Origin: Candidatus Altarchaeales archaeon WOR_SM1_86-2
Lineage (GTDB): Archaea > Altiarchaeota > Altiarchaeia > IMC4 > MCBC01
Assembly: GCA_001723855.1 (NCBI GenBank)
Contig: MCBC01000065.1
Location: 1-23,320 of the forward strand
Length of the DNA: 23,320 bases
Direction of reading: 5' to 3'
Under the pieces are notes generated by a model. It made no database searches. It was not told the origin of the DNA and worked only from the letters and a program-made list of their open reading frames with translations. Below are positions 1 to 5,968 of this stretch, in pieces. Every line of letters begins with the position of its first letter. Position 1 is the first letter of the stretch. The translations under genes and the position numbers were made by a program.

Positions 1-153
1 GAAATCGATGTTGGAGAGGATTATGTGAGCGAACGGGTTTGGACTACTGTTGATGTGGTTGAGCATTCACTGAGGGTCTTTCACAAGGCAAAAGACGCAG
101 ATAAGTTCAAGCAAATAAAGATGAAAACGAAGTACGAGATCAAGAATTTGTGA
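1..153 (+). pseudogene. C-terminal end of an unidentified multicopy protein (window-truncated)
   Basis: The first 50 codons are open from the window edge and stop at TGA 151-153. The peptide contains YVSERVWTT, a VDVVEHSLRVF stretch and a basic end. A related but shorter fragment (YVSERVRVT, then IDVIEHALKVF) lies on the minus strand at 8328-8411, so this is the tail of something present more than once. Being multicopy and fragmentary suggests a transposase or another mobile-element protein, but I do not recognise the family and no catalytic motif is visible here. The gene may be intact upstream of the window. Confidence 0.45.
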
Positions 154-224
154 AAATAGTAACCTATGCGCTTGACCCTTCCACTTAAAGAATTTAGTAA
201 TTTCTGAATTTTCCTTTACGGATT

Positions 225-247
225 TTTATTCTTAATATATTTTCAGT
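225..247 (+). promoter_or_regulatory. TATA-like element ahead of the rhodanese remnant
   Basis: The AT-rich stretch around TTCTTAATATATTTT lies about 40-60 bases upstream of the ATG at 288, compatible with an archaeal TATA box. This is pattern-based only. A GGGGGTG ribosome-site-like sequence precedes ATG 288. Confidence 0.3.
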
Positions 248-287
248 TAAATGTAAGTCAATAATAATGGAGAAACATGGGGGTGTG

Positions 288-660
288 ATGAAACAGAGTA
301 GAATTTTTATATCCGGACTGATCAACGCCGTTGTTTTAATATTGGATGTTCCCGGTATGGGGAGAAAAAAACCTCGGGCAATGAAAACAATAAACGAAGA
401 AAATACGGGTGAAACAAAGACGGTAATTGAGAAACCAGTTGTTGAAGAAAATAAAAACTCGACCAATGGAAGTGTAAGAAAGGAGAATGCGGCGGAAAAA
501 GAAGAAGCAGAGCAGATAATTAAAAAGATAAGCGTGCATGAAGCATATGGCCTGATTTTGCAAAATAAAGATAATGAAAATTTTTATGATCAGAGAAGTT
601 TATGATATGACAGATGGAATCACAAAATGGCAAGAAGAGGAATTTCAGGCGGTAAAATAA
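288..660 (+). pseudogene. Rhodanese (sulfurtransferase) gene with internal deletion of the catalytic core
   Basis: The reading frame from ATG 288 (or ATG 267) encodes a hydrophobic leader, a charged linker and then ISVHEAYGLI...NKDNENF, the usual start of a rhodanese domain. It then breaks off and stops at TGA 603-605. In another frame, 586-660 encodes REVYDMTDGITKWQEEEF and a stop at 658-660, the usual rhodanese C-terminus (compare the common form VYNMxGGIxxW). The middle of the domain, including the DVR segment and the active-site cysteine loop (CxxGxRS), is missing, and the junction near 581-592 also shifts frame. The leader looks like a lipoprotein signal peptide without its lipobox cysteine (VLILDVPGMG). 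The gene should not be catalytically active. Confidence 0.75.
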
Positions 661-671
661 ATAATGAAAAT

Positions 672-1892
672 ATGAAAAGCAGTAAAAATAGATTAAAGGC
701 GGAAGAAGCAAAAGAAAAAAAGGCAGCGTTTGGTCCGGATATTGATTTGAATGCGTTTTTAGATGATACTCCAGAGCACGGGTATCTTCCTGATGTGTCA
801 GAGCTTCCGGGGGATAAGAAGGAGAGCATGCTTTCTGTGGGCGTCGATGCGGATGAAAAAGACCGCTCGGGTACTTTTGTCCAGATGGATCACTCCGTTG
901 TGCATTCAAGTTCAAAACAGGAAGGAATCGAGATTTTAGGAGCCGATGAAGCATTAAAAAAATATGGCTGGCTTTCTGACTACTGGTGGAAAGCAGTTGA
1001 TGTAGGTGCAGATAAGTATACCGCCCAGGCGGAATTAAAACATAAAAAAGGGTATTTTATAAGAGCTGACGTGGGAGTGAAGTCAAAATTCCCGGTTCAG
1101 GCGTGTCTTTATCTTGATAAAGAAAATCTCGCGCAGAATGTCCACAACATCATAATTGCAGAAGAAGGTGCCGAACTAAACATCATCACAGGATGCACAA
1201 CCGCCCCCCGCATAGGCTCGGGAATCCATATAGGTATTTCAGAGTTTTATGTGAAAAAGAACGCGAAAGTCACATTCACGATGATCCACAACTGGGGGGA
1301 GGAGATTGTTGTACGCCCGAGAAGTGTGATTATTGTCGAGGAAGGAGGCACATTTATTTCAAATTATGTGTGCATGAAAAAGACAAAATCACTTCAGATG
1401 TATCCCACCGTTCATCTTAACGGAAAAAATTCACTTGCACGCTTAAACAGCATTATTGTTGCCCCTCGGGACTCTGAGATGGACGTGGGCTCAAGAGTTA
1501 TGCTTAACGAAGAAGGGGCAAGGGCAGAGATTGTTTCGAGAGCGATTACAACAGGCGGAAAGATAATTGCTCGCGGACATCTTGCCGGAAATGCCAAAAA
1601 TATTAAGGCGCATCTTGAATGCAGAGGTCTGATTCTTTCAGATGAAGGAGCGATTCATGCGATTCCGGAGTTGGAAGGTCACGTTAAGAATATTGACATG
1701 AGTCACGAGGCAGCGGTTGGAAAAATCGCACAGGATGAGATCGAATATTTGATGGCGAGGGGACTTGCCGAGGATGAAGCGACATCAATAATTGTTCGCG
1801 GCTTCTTGAATGTCGGTATTGAAGGATTGCCGCCGCAATTGAAATATGAGATCGACAGGGTGATAAGTTCAAGTGATGTAAAGGGGATGTGA
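672..1892 (+). CDS. sufB: SufB/SufD-family Fe-S cluster assembly protein
   Basis: Member of the SufB/SufD scaffold family, which together with the ATPase SufC builds Fe-S clusters in the cytoplasm. The N-terminal part holds the usual AAFGPDIDL and a YGWLSDYWWK segment. The rest is the repetitive beta-helix, ending in the conserved SHEAAVGKIAQDEIEYLMARG and a RGFLN segment. The same frame is open to ATG 627, but 627-660 is the tail of the rhodanese remnant, so ATG 672, 11 bases after that stop, is the more credible start (406 residues). No SufC, SufS or SufU is visible in the window. The archaeal single SufB/D type is expected; which paralogue it is cannot be decided here. It probably supplies clusters for the iron proteins downstream (inference). 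Confidence 0.9.
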   Translation: MKSSKNRLKAEEAKEKKAAFGPDIDLNAFLDDTPEHGYLPDVSELPGDKKESMLSVGVDADEKDRSGTFVQMDHSVVHSSSKQEGIEILGADEALKKYGWLSDYWWKAVDVGADKYTAQAELKHKKGYFIRADVGVKSKFPVQACLYLDKENLAQNVHNIIIAEEGAELNIITGCTTAPRIGSGIHIGISEFYVKKNAKVTFTMIHNWGEEIVVRPRSVIIVEEGGTFISNYVCMKKTKSLQMYPTVHLNGKNSLARLNSIIVAPRDSEMDVGSRVMLNEEGARAEIVSRAITTGGKIIARGHLAGNAKNIKAHLECRGLILSDEGAIHAIPELEGHVKNIDMSHEAAVGKIAQDEIEYLMARGLAEDEATSIIVRGFLNVGIEGLPPQLKYEIDRVISSSDVKGM

Positions 1893-1941
1893 TTTTTTTG
1901 AGCCAGACCAAACGAAGGGTTGATTTGCTTCCCCTTATTTT
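1893..1941 (+). terminator. T-rich probable terminator region after sufB
   Basis: T-runs (GATTTTTTTG just after the stop and TTATTTTTTTG at about 1936-1945) follow the SufB/D stop codon. Archaeal termination commonly uses such U-rich tracts. No stable stem is needed or seen. Confidence 0.35.
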
Positions 1942-2146
1942 TTTGAATCGGAAAGGAAATTTCCTGGGTTTCACCGAAAATGCTGAAAATCTTTTTTGAA
2001 CCGGAAATGTAAATAGAACCGCTTTGAATATATTTTTATTTTAGTATTGTCATAAATATTAATGTGGCAAAATCAAGATAGGTACTGATTGAGCCCGGAA
2101 ACAGGGCTGCAACTGCTAAAAAATAGCTGAAATTAAATATATAAAA
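1942..2146 (+). promoter_or_regulatory. Duplicated promoter/leader element, copy A
   Basis: A non-coding stretch with a close relative at 8521-8723. The core 1983-2112 aligns without gaps to 8561-8690 over 130 bases with 24 differences by my count (about 82% identity), and similarity continues weakly upstream. It contains the TATA-like GAATATATTTTTATTTTAG (2026-2044), identical in both copies, and ends 34 bases before ATG 2147 (33 bases in the other copy). This suggests a shared promoter and 5' leader of about 90 nt controlling both small genes. A hairpin AGCCC/GGGCT (2092-2108) exists in this copy but is not preserved in copy B, which argues against a conserved RNA structure. Confidence 0.7.
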
Positions 2147-2299
2147 ATGTGCGAAAAATGCGGATGCGGGGATACAGGAAAACCCGTACGGTACAAATGC
2201 GAGTGCGGGGGTGAATGTGATTGCCCGATAATCGAGTTTGATGAGGAGCCTAAAGCAGCGCCTTATTGCTGCGGGGTCCCGATGAAGCGTATCAAATAA
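2147..2299 (+). CDS. Small cysteine-rich, metallothionein-like protein
   Basis: Fifty residues with nine cysteines: CEKCGC near the N-terminus, KCECGGECDC in the middle, and YCCGVPMKRIK at the end. The CCGxPM ending resembles the desulforedoxin iron-site motif (CCGQPM in the desulfoferrodoxin at 4699), while the crowded CxC pairs look like metallothionein or a compact zinc/iron knuckle. I do not recognise a named family. It is expressed from the duplicated promoter element that also drives the metal-transport operon at 8724, so a role in metal binding or sensing is plausible (inference). The start is the only ATG, preceded by an A-rich stretch with no clear ribosome site. Confidence 0.7.
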   Translation: MCEKCGCGDTGKPVRYKCECGGECDCPIIEFDEEPKAAPYCCGVPMKRIK

Positions 2300-2367
2300 A
2301 GCTGGGGGTATCAAAGGAATCCTGAAGAAACAGGATAATTTAATTAAAGCGCATATAAAAAGAGAAA

Positions 2368-2475
2368 ATGGCGAAATTTAAATGTAAGAACTGCGGGTTT
2401 GAAAAGGAAACTCGCTGCAAGCCAAGGAAATGCCCGGAGTGCGGGGGGAGCGGGACATTTGAGAAGGAGGAATAG
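2368..2475 (+). CDS. RCKP-type rubredoxin-like zinc ribbon protein
   Basis: A 35-residue protein, FKCKNCGF then TRCKPRKCPECGG, giving two CxxC knuckles typical of the tiny RCKP-type rubredoxin-like proteins found in anaerobes. Four cysteines would bind one iron or zinc. It sits among other redox metalloproteins, consistent with an electron-transfer or metal-site role, though the function of the family is not established to my knowledge. ATG 2368 follows an AGAGAAA stretch, a weak ribosome site. Confidence 0.75.
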   Translation: MAKFKCKNCGFEKETRCKPRKCPECGGSGTFEKEE

Positions 2476-2507
2476 GATATATTTTAATAAATACAATCAA
2501 AATTAAA

Positions 2508-2741
2508 ATGCGGGAAATAATATTAAAATTTACAACCATCGGCGGAATAACCGCAACAATTCTTGGAATTATCGGGGTTGTACTTTGCTGCAGCGTGATC
2601 CCTATTCTGATCTTCGGGGCAGGAATCGCAGCAGTAATCATAGAAAACGGTCCGCTTATACTTGGAATCGGCATGGGTATGATATTTTGCAGCGTTTTAA
2701 CGTTTTTTTTCGGGGACAGCGTCTGCAGGATTAGAAAATGA
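2508..2741 (+). CDS. Two-helix membrane protein with vicinal cysteines (MerF/MerT-like)
   Basis: 77 residues with two hydrophobic segments (about 10-45 and 50-70). The first ends in GVVLCCSVIPILIFGAG, a vicinal Cys-Cys followed by Pro within the membrane, as in MerT/MerF mercuric ion transporters. A further Cys lies in helix two (MIFCSVL) and another near the C-terminus. MerF-like proteins carry metal ions inward through the cysteine pair. The match is by pattern only and no mercuric reductase is nearby, so the ion is unknown. It could also be an unrelated two-helix protein. Confidence 0.6.
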   Translation: MREIILKFTTIGGITATILGIIGVVLCCSVIPILIFGAGIAAVIIENGPLILGIGMGMIFCSVLTFFFGDSVCRIRK

Positions 2742-2768
2742 AATGATTTGATATAATAATACAAAAAA

Positions 2769-3338
2769 ATGGCAACAAAAGAAAATTTAATGGCGGCTTT
2801 TATAGGCGAGTCAATGGCGAGAAATAGATACACGATGTATGCAAAAACAGCTAAGAAGGAAGGATATGAGCAGATTTCGGAGCTGTTTTTGGCTACCGCG
2901 GAAAATGAGCGCGAGCATGCGAACTGGTTGTATAGAATGCTCATAAACCTTGGGGTTAACAACGAGGAGATAACCATTGCCGCAGCAGGACCGGTTGCTC
3001 TCGGTAACACCGCTGAAAATCTAAGAGCGGCGATTGCCGGGGAGCATTATGAATATACTTCAATGTACCCGGGGTTTGCGGATGAAGCGGAAAATGAGGG
3101 TTACGGGGACACGGCAAAAAGATTAAGAGCGATTGCCGAAGCAGAAAAACACCATGGGGAAAGATATAAAAAATTGTTGAAAGAAGTTGAAGAGAGAACC
3201 GTTTTTAAGAAAAAAGAGAAGGTTCAGTGGGTGTGCAGGAAATGCGGCTATGTTCATGAAGGGGAAACTCCTCCTGAGAAGTGCCCGAGCTGCGATCATC
3301 CGGCAAATTATTTTGAAATCAAGTGTGAGAAATACTGA
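2769..3338 (+). CDS. Rubrerythrin
   Basis: 189 residues with the classical order: an N-terminal ferritin-like four-helix domain (GES at 13-15, ENEREH at 45-50, GEHYEY and [10 protein letters not shown] further on) supplying Glu/His ligands for a di-iron site, then a C-terminal rubredoxin domain ([10 protein letters not shown], then [11 protein letters not shown]) binding one iron. Rubrerythrins reduce hydrogen peroxide in the cytoplasm with electrons received through the rubredoxin iron. It begins the run of oxygen-stress genes and is 20 bases from the next gene. Length and motif spacing are normal, so it should be functional. Confidence 0.95.
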   Translation: MATKENLMAAFIGESMARNRYTMYAKTAKKEGYEQISELFLATAENEREHANWLYRMLINLGVNNEEITIAAAGPVALGNTAENLRAAIAGEHYEYTSMYPGFADEAENEGYGDTAKRLRAIAEAEKHHGERYKKLLKEVEERTVFKKKEKVQWVCRKCGYVHEGETPPEKCPSCDHPANYFEIKCEKY

Positions 3339-3358
3339 AAAACAAAAGGTGGTTGAAA

Positions 3359-3643
3359 ATGTTATCTAAAATACCGGCAAACCTTGAAAGGGTAAAGAGG
3401 GAAGACCTGGACAAAGAGATACTGAGGGCTGCGATAATAGCTGAACTGGATGCCATAAACCTATATGAGCAAATGGCAGCATTGGCGGAAAACGAGGATA
3501 TCAGGAAAATCCTCCGGGATGTGGCAAAAGAGGAGAAAACGCATGTTGGGGAATTCCAGACCTTATTGCTGAGAGAGGATGCTGAGCAGGTAAAGGAACT
3601 GGAAGCAGGCAAAGAAGAGGTTGAAGAGGAATTAATGAAGTAG
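3359..3643 (+). CDS. Encapsulin-cargo-type ferritin-like protein (EncFtn/Flp-like)
   Basis: 94 residues: EILRAAIIAELDAINLYEQM, then a second helix with EEKTHVGEF and LLLRED. From memory of the family, this is very close to the ferritin-like domain fused to the N-terminus of the Pyrococcus encapsulin shell protein and to stand-alone encapsulated ferritins, which dimerise to form a di-iron ferroxidase and load iron into a protein nanocompartment. ATG 3359 is preferred over TTG 3353 because AGGTGG (3348-3353) sits five bases upstream. The C-terminus is a short acidic stretch. I see no shell protein gene in the window, so it either serves a distant shell or works unencapsulated. Confidence 0.85.
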   Translation: MLSKIPANLERVKREDLDKEILRAAIIAELDAINLYEQMAALAENEDIRKILRDVAKEEKTHVGEFQTLLLREDAEQVKELEAGKEEVEEELMK

Positions 3644-3652
3644 AAAGGAAAA

Positions 3653-4174
3653 ATGGTAAAATTATGGAGGTGCGAAATCTGCGGCGACCCGTACATAGGC
3701 AGTAGTCCGCCGGATAACTGCCCTTTCTGCGGGGCGCACGGGAAATACATAAAGGAGGCAAATGAGGCGGAGGTTAATTTCGACGTTGAACTGAACGAAA
3801 AAGATAGGGGGAATGCAGAGCGTGCTTTACAGGTGGAGGTAAGTAATTCGGCGTTCTATTTCTGTGCCGCAGGGAAAACAGATGACGAGGAGGGAAAACT
3901 GTTATTCAAGGCTTTGGCAAAGGTTGAAAGGGAACATGCAAGCGTCTGGAGGAAGATACTGAAACTCGGCAGCATCCCCGAAGGTAATGAAACCTGCAGC
4001 GTACCCTACAGGGAAAACCTGGAGGAATCCCATGCAAGGGAAAAGAGGGCCATTGAATTTTATAAAAAGGCGGCGTCAGAATCTGCGGATGCGAGAGTAA
4101 GGCAGATATTTGAGGCATTCGTGGAGGTGGAAACAGACCATCTGGGACTTTCAGAGGGGAGGTTGAATTTATGA
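3653..4174 (+). CDS. Rubredoxin-first (reverse) rubrerythrin
   Basis: 173 residues with the domain order inverted relative to the classical protein: a rubredoxin-type iron site at the N-terminus (CEICGDPYIG, then CPFCGAHGKY) followed by a ferritin-like four-helix domain (helices with VEREHASVW and EVETDHLGL carrying ExxH pairs). Such reverse rubrerythrins act as hydrogen peroxide reductases, and sometimes oxygen reductases, in strict anaerobes, taking electrons from rubredoxin or an NADH oxidoreductase. It starts nine bases after the ferritin-like gene, with AAAGGA before ATG, and is followed three bases later by the rubredoxin-like ORF, so the genes are probably one transcript. Confidence 0.9.
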   Translation: MVKLWRCEICGDPYIGSSPPDNCPFCGAHGKYIKEANEAEVNFDVELNEKDRGNAERALQVEVSNSAFYFCAAGKTDDEEGKLLFKALAKVEREHASVWRKILKLGSIPEGNETCSVPYRENLEESHAREKRAIEFYKKAASESADARVRQIFEAFVEVETDHLGLSEGRLNL

Positions 4175-4177
4175 GAA

Positions 4178-4324
4178 ATGATAAATAAAAAATTTTTCAG
4201 GTGTAATGTATGCAGCGACATCCATTACGGTGCGGCGGGACCCGGGATCTGCCCGACCTGCATGGCAAAAAACGCGTATGTCAGGATAGACAAAAAAGAA
4301 GCAAAGTTTGTAATGGAGCTATGA
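4178..4324 (+). CDS. Small rubredoxin-like protein
   Basis: 48 residues starting at ATG 4178: FRCNVCSDIHYG then ICPTCMAKNAY, i.e. CxxC-x12-CPxC, the spacing of the minimal rubredoxin-like domain found on archaeal redox proteins. It should bind one iron and transfer electrons. Its stop overlaps the start of the next gene as ATGA (4321-4324), implying translational coupling with the thioredoxin-reductase-type subunit. Some archaeal homologues of that enzyme carry a fused rubredoxin domain; here the two parts appear as separate but overlapping genes. Confidence 0.8.
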   Translation: MINKKFFRCNVCSDIHYGAAGPGICPTCMAKNAYVRIDKKEAKFVMEL

Positions 4325-4620
4325 ACAAAGAAGAATTGAGAAGGGTGTTGGAGAAATTTACGGAAAACAACGACTTTATTTTAAACCCTGACGAAAGGCA
4401 TGTAGATGCGATAATAGAGGGCGTCCTGGAGAATGAAAGAAAAAAAGGGCTTAAACTCTGCCCGTGCAGAATAGGGGGCGGGACAATGCAGAGTGATTTA
4501 GAATTACTGTGCCCCTGCAATTTCAAAGTTCACGATACATGGAGGGATGAGGGGAGATGCTGGTGCGGCTTATTTATTAAAAAACCCTCTATGAAAAGTT
4601 TTTGTTTATTTTACGGTTAA
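4321..4620 (+). CDS. Ferredoxin:thioredoxin reductase-type catalytic subunit (ferredoxin/rubredoxin:disulfide reductase)
   Basis: 99 residues with the FTR catalytic-chain signature of three cysteine pairs: CPCRIGGG, CPCNFK and CWCGLF. In the family four cysteines hold a 4Fe-4S cluster and two form the adjacent active-site disulfide, so one-electron donors reduce a protein disulfide such as thioredoxin. The third motif is CWC, whereas the plant/cyanobacterial enzyme has CHC, where the His tunes the cluster. The longer frame back to 4210 is rejected because it runs inside the preceding rubredoxin-like gene; ATG 4321 in the ATGA overlap is the natural start. The probable electron donor is the coupled rubredoxin-like protein or ferredoxin (inference). 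Confidence 0.88.
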   Translation: MNKEELRRVLEKFTENNDFILNPDERHVDAIIEGVLENERKKGLKLCPCRIGGGTMQSDLELLCPCNFKVHDTWRDEGRCWCGLFIKKPSMKSFCLFYG

Positions 4621-4698
4621 TCTATCACGAATTTAGCACAAATGGGTTATAATGTATATGTAGAAAAAAAAGTTTTCAAGTAGAATAAAAAAATAAAA

Positions 4699-5076
4699 AT
4701 GACTGGATTAAATGAAATCTACAGATGCAATATCTGCGGGAATATCGTGGAGGTTTTGCATGCTGGAGTCGGGAAGTTGGTCTGCTGCGGGCAGCCGATG
4801 GAATTGCTTGAGGAAAAGACGGAAGATGCGGGACAGGAAAAGCATGTTCCTGTGATAGAAAAAACAGATGCGGGAGTAAAGGTTAAGGTTGGAGAGGTTC
4901 CGCATCCGATGGAAGAAGACCATTACATAGAGTGGGTGGAGGTGATTGCAGACGGCAGGGTTTACAGAAGATTCTTGAAACCAGGGGATAAGCCGGAAGC
5001 GGAGTTTGGGATAAAGGCGGGGAGGATTGAAGCAAGGGAATACTGTAATGTTCACGGGTTGTGGAAATCCGATTAA
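4699..5076 (+). CDS. dfx: Desulfoferrodoxin (superoxide reductase, 2Fe type)
   Basis: 125 residues. The N-terminal desulforedoxin domain has YRCNICGN and LVCCGQPM, four cysteines for the structural iron centre. The SOR domain carries [24 protein letters not shown] and EYCNVHGLW, giving the four His and one Cys of the catalytic iron, with the Glu/Lys region present. It reduces superoxide to hydrogen peroxide in the cytoplasm, which the rubrerythrins here can remove. Electron supply in the family is rubredoxin. A 78-base gap separates it from the FTR gene and includes a TATA-like TTATAATGTATAT (4649-4661), so it may have its own promoter. A degraded copy of its 3' end lies at 5576-5623. Confidence 0.96.
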   Translation: MTGLNEIYRCNICGNIVEVLHAGVGKLVCCGQPMELLEEKTEDAGQEKHVPVIEKTDAGVKVKVGEVPHPMEEDHYIEWVEVIADGRVYRRFLKPGDKPEAEFGIKAGRIEAREYCNVHGLWKSD

Positions 5077-5103
5077 ATTTTTTTTAATAAATAATAAGAG
5101 TTT

Positions 5104-5577
5104 ATGAATGTGGGTGAAAATAAAACCGATGTTTTGGAAATGATGGCAGGAAATGAGGAAGAAATTCATCAGTTATACAAAATATATTCAGAAAAATTTC
5201 CTCAGTATACGGACTTCTGGTGGGTATTGGCTGTGGAGGAAACCCAGCATGCAGTATGGATACGTGAACTCAATCAAAGGGTTAATGAGGGATGGCATAT
5301 ATATTTAAGCGAGGACAGGTTTGATATAGATGCGATAAAAAGATTCCATGACTATGTGAAGAGTATAATAGATGTTGCTAAAAAAAGAGAAATATCGCTG
5401 GAAGAAGCATTGAGTAATTCTTTAAGCATTGAGTATAACCTGATAGAAAATAAATTTTTCGAAGTTTTTGAAGCGGATTCGGATGTATTAAAATTCGTGT
5501 TGAAAATTTTATATGCCTCTACAAATGAACATAAAAATAGAGTGCAGGAAGCTTTGGACAAAATCAGGGGGTATTGA
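5104..5577 (+). CDS. Rubrerythrin-related ferritin-like protein without rubredoxin domain
   Basis: 157 residues, predicted mostly helical. It contains one clear ExxH motif (VEETQHAVW, E46/H49) after an acidic helix (NEEEIHQLY), and in the second half a helix with SIEYNLIENKFFEVF followed by NEHKNRVQEAL. This is the helix-pair layout of a ferritin-like di-iron fold, but the second ExxH is incomplete (the residue three before His is not Glu), so a full di-iron site is uncertain. No rubredoxin cysteines are present. It follows dfx by 27 bases. Its last codons merge into a stretch resembling the dfx 3' end, suggesting that recombination touched its C-terminus. Confidence 0.75.
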   Translation: MNVGENKTDVLEMMAGNEEEIHQLYKIYSEKFPQYTDFWWVLAVEETQHAVWIRELNQRVNEGWHIYLSEDRFDIDAIKRFHDYVKSIIDVAKKREISLEEALSNSLSIEYNLIENKFFEVFEADSDVLKFVLKILYASTNEHKNRVQEALDKIRGY

Positions 5578-5623
5578 AGCAGGGGAATACCGTGATGTTT
5601 GCATGCTGCGGGAACCTGATTAA
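5576..5623 (+). pseudogene. Remnant of a desulfoferrodoxin 3' end
   Basis: Codons EAGEYRDVCMLREPD-stop correspond position by position to [19 protein letters not shown] at the end of dfx. At DNA level 5576-5624 aligns without gaps to 5029-5077 with 12 differences in 49 bases by my count. The ligand Cys and His positions are altered, so this is a non-functional duplicate tail. Confidence 0.55.
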
Positions 5624-5625
5624 AA

Positions 5626-5795
5626 ATGACGGCAGGATTAAAGGAAAAAGAATTGCCTGGATTGGAAGGAATTGACGTTAAAGAAATACCGTCATCTATG
5701 AACCGCTGCAAATCGCCATCCTGCGCCCTCAGTACCTGAGTGATGTCCGAAAGAACCTGCAGAGCTTAAAAAATGAGCAGATTAAAAGAATTTAG
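5626..5795 (+). other. Unassigned stretch with two short open segments, possibly a decayed gene
   Basis: ATG 5626 opens 37 codons (MTAGLKEKELPGLEG..., stop 5737-5739). In another frame 5682-5795 encodes VIYEPLQIAILRPQYLSDVR and a lysine-rich end, stopping inside the next gene. The composition looks protein-like and both could belong to one gene broken by a frameshift, but I recognise neither. The first could also be a genuine micro-ORF. Confidence 0.25.
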
Positions 5796-5966
5796 AATGT
5801 GCCCTGTATGCGGGTACGGGAGAGGGTTCCATGTTTATTTCAGAGAGGAAGAGAACATAAAAATTGCTTGATATGCCCGAGCTGCGGGGCATCTTATGAT
5901 CCGGGATGGAATGCAGGTTTCAATAAAATCGAAGTAAAACGGGGCGAAACATACCCTGAAAAATAA
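5773..5966 (+). pseudogene. Small zinc-ribbon protein with a single-base frameshift
   Basis: From ATG 5773 the frame reads MSRLKEFRMCPVCGYGRGF... and stops at TGA 5869-5871. One frame over, 5868-5966 continues smoothly with CLICPSCGASYDPGWNAGF and ends at TAA 5964-5966. Adding one base around the A-run near 5860-5866 would join both halves into a roughly 64-residue protein with two CxxC knuckles (CPVC and CPSC). It could be a pseudogene, a programmed slip or a sequencing error. It ends two bases before the rubredoxin/TPP enzyme gene. The function of the zinc ribbon is unknown. Confidence 0.6.
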
Positions 5967-5968
5967 AG

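Noticed and set aside
603..605. In-frame TGA between the rhodanese part and the SufB/D frame as a selenocysteine or readthrough codon
   Set aside because: The true rhodanese C-terminus continues in a different frame (586-660), so the shared frame is a by-product of the deletion. No selenoprotein context is seen.
2036..2314. 92-codon minus-strand frame
   Set aside because: It lies antisense to the duplicated promoter and the cysteine-rich gene and has no start signals.
4210..4320. N-terminal extension of the FTR-type protein
   Set aside because: This stretch is the rubredoxin-like gene in another frame. The ATGA overlap gives the proper start at 4321.
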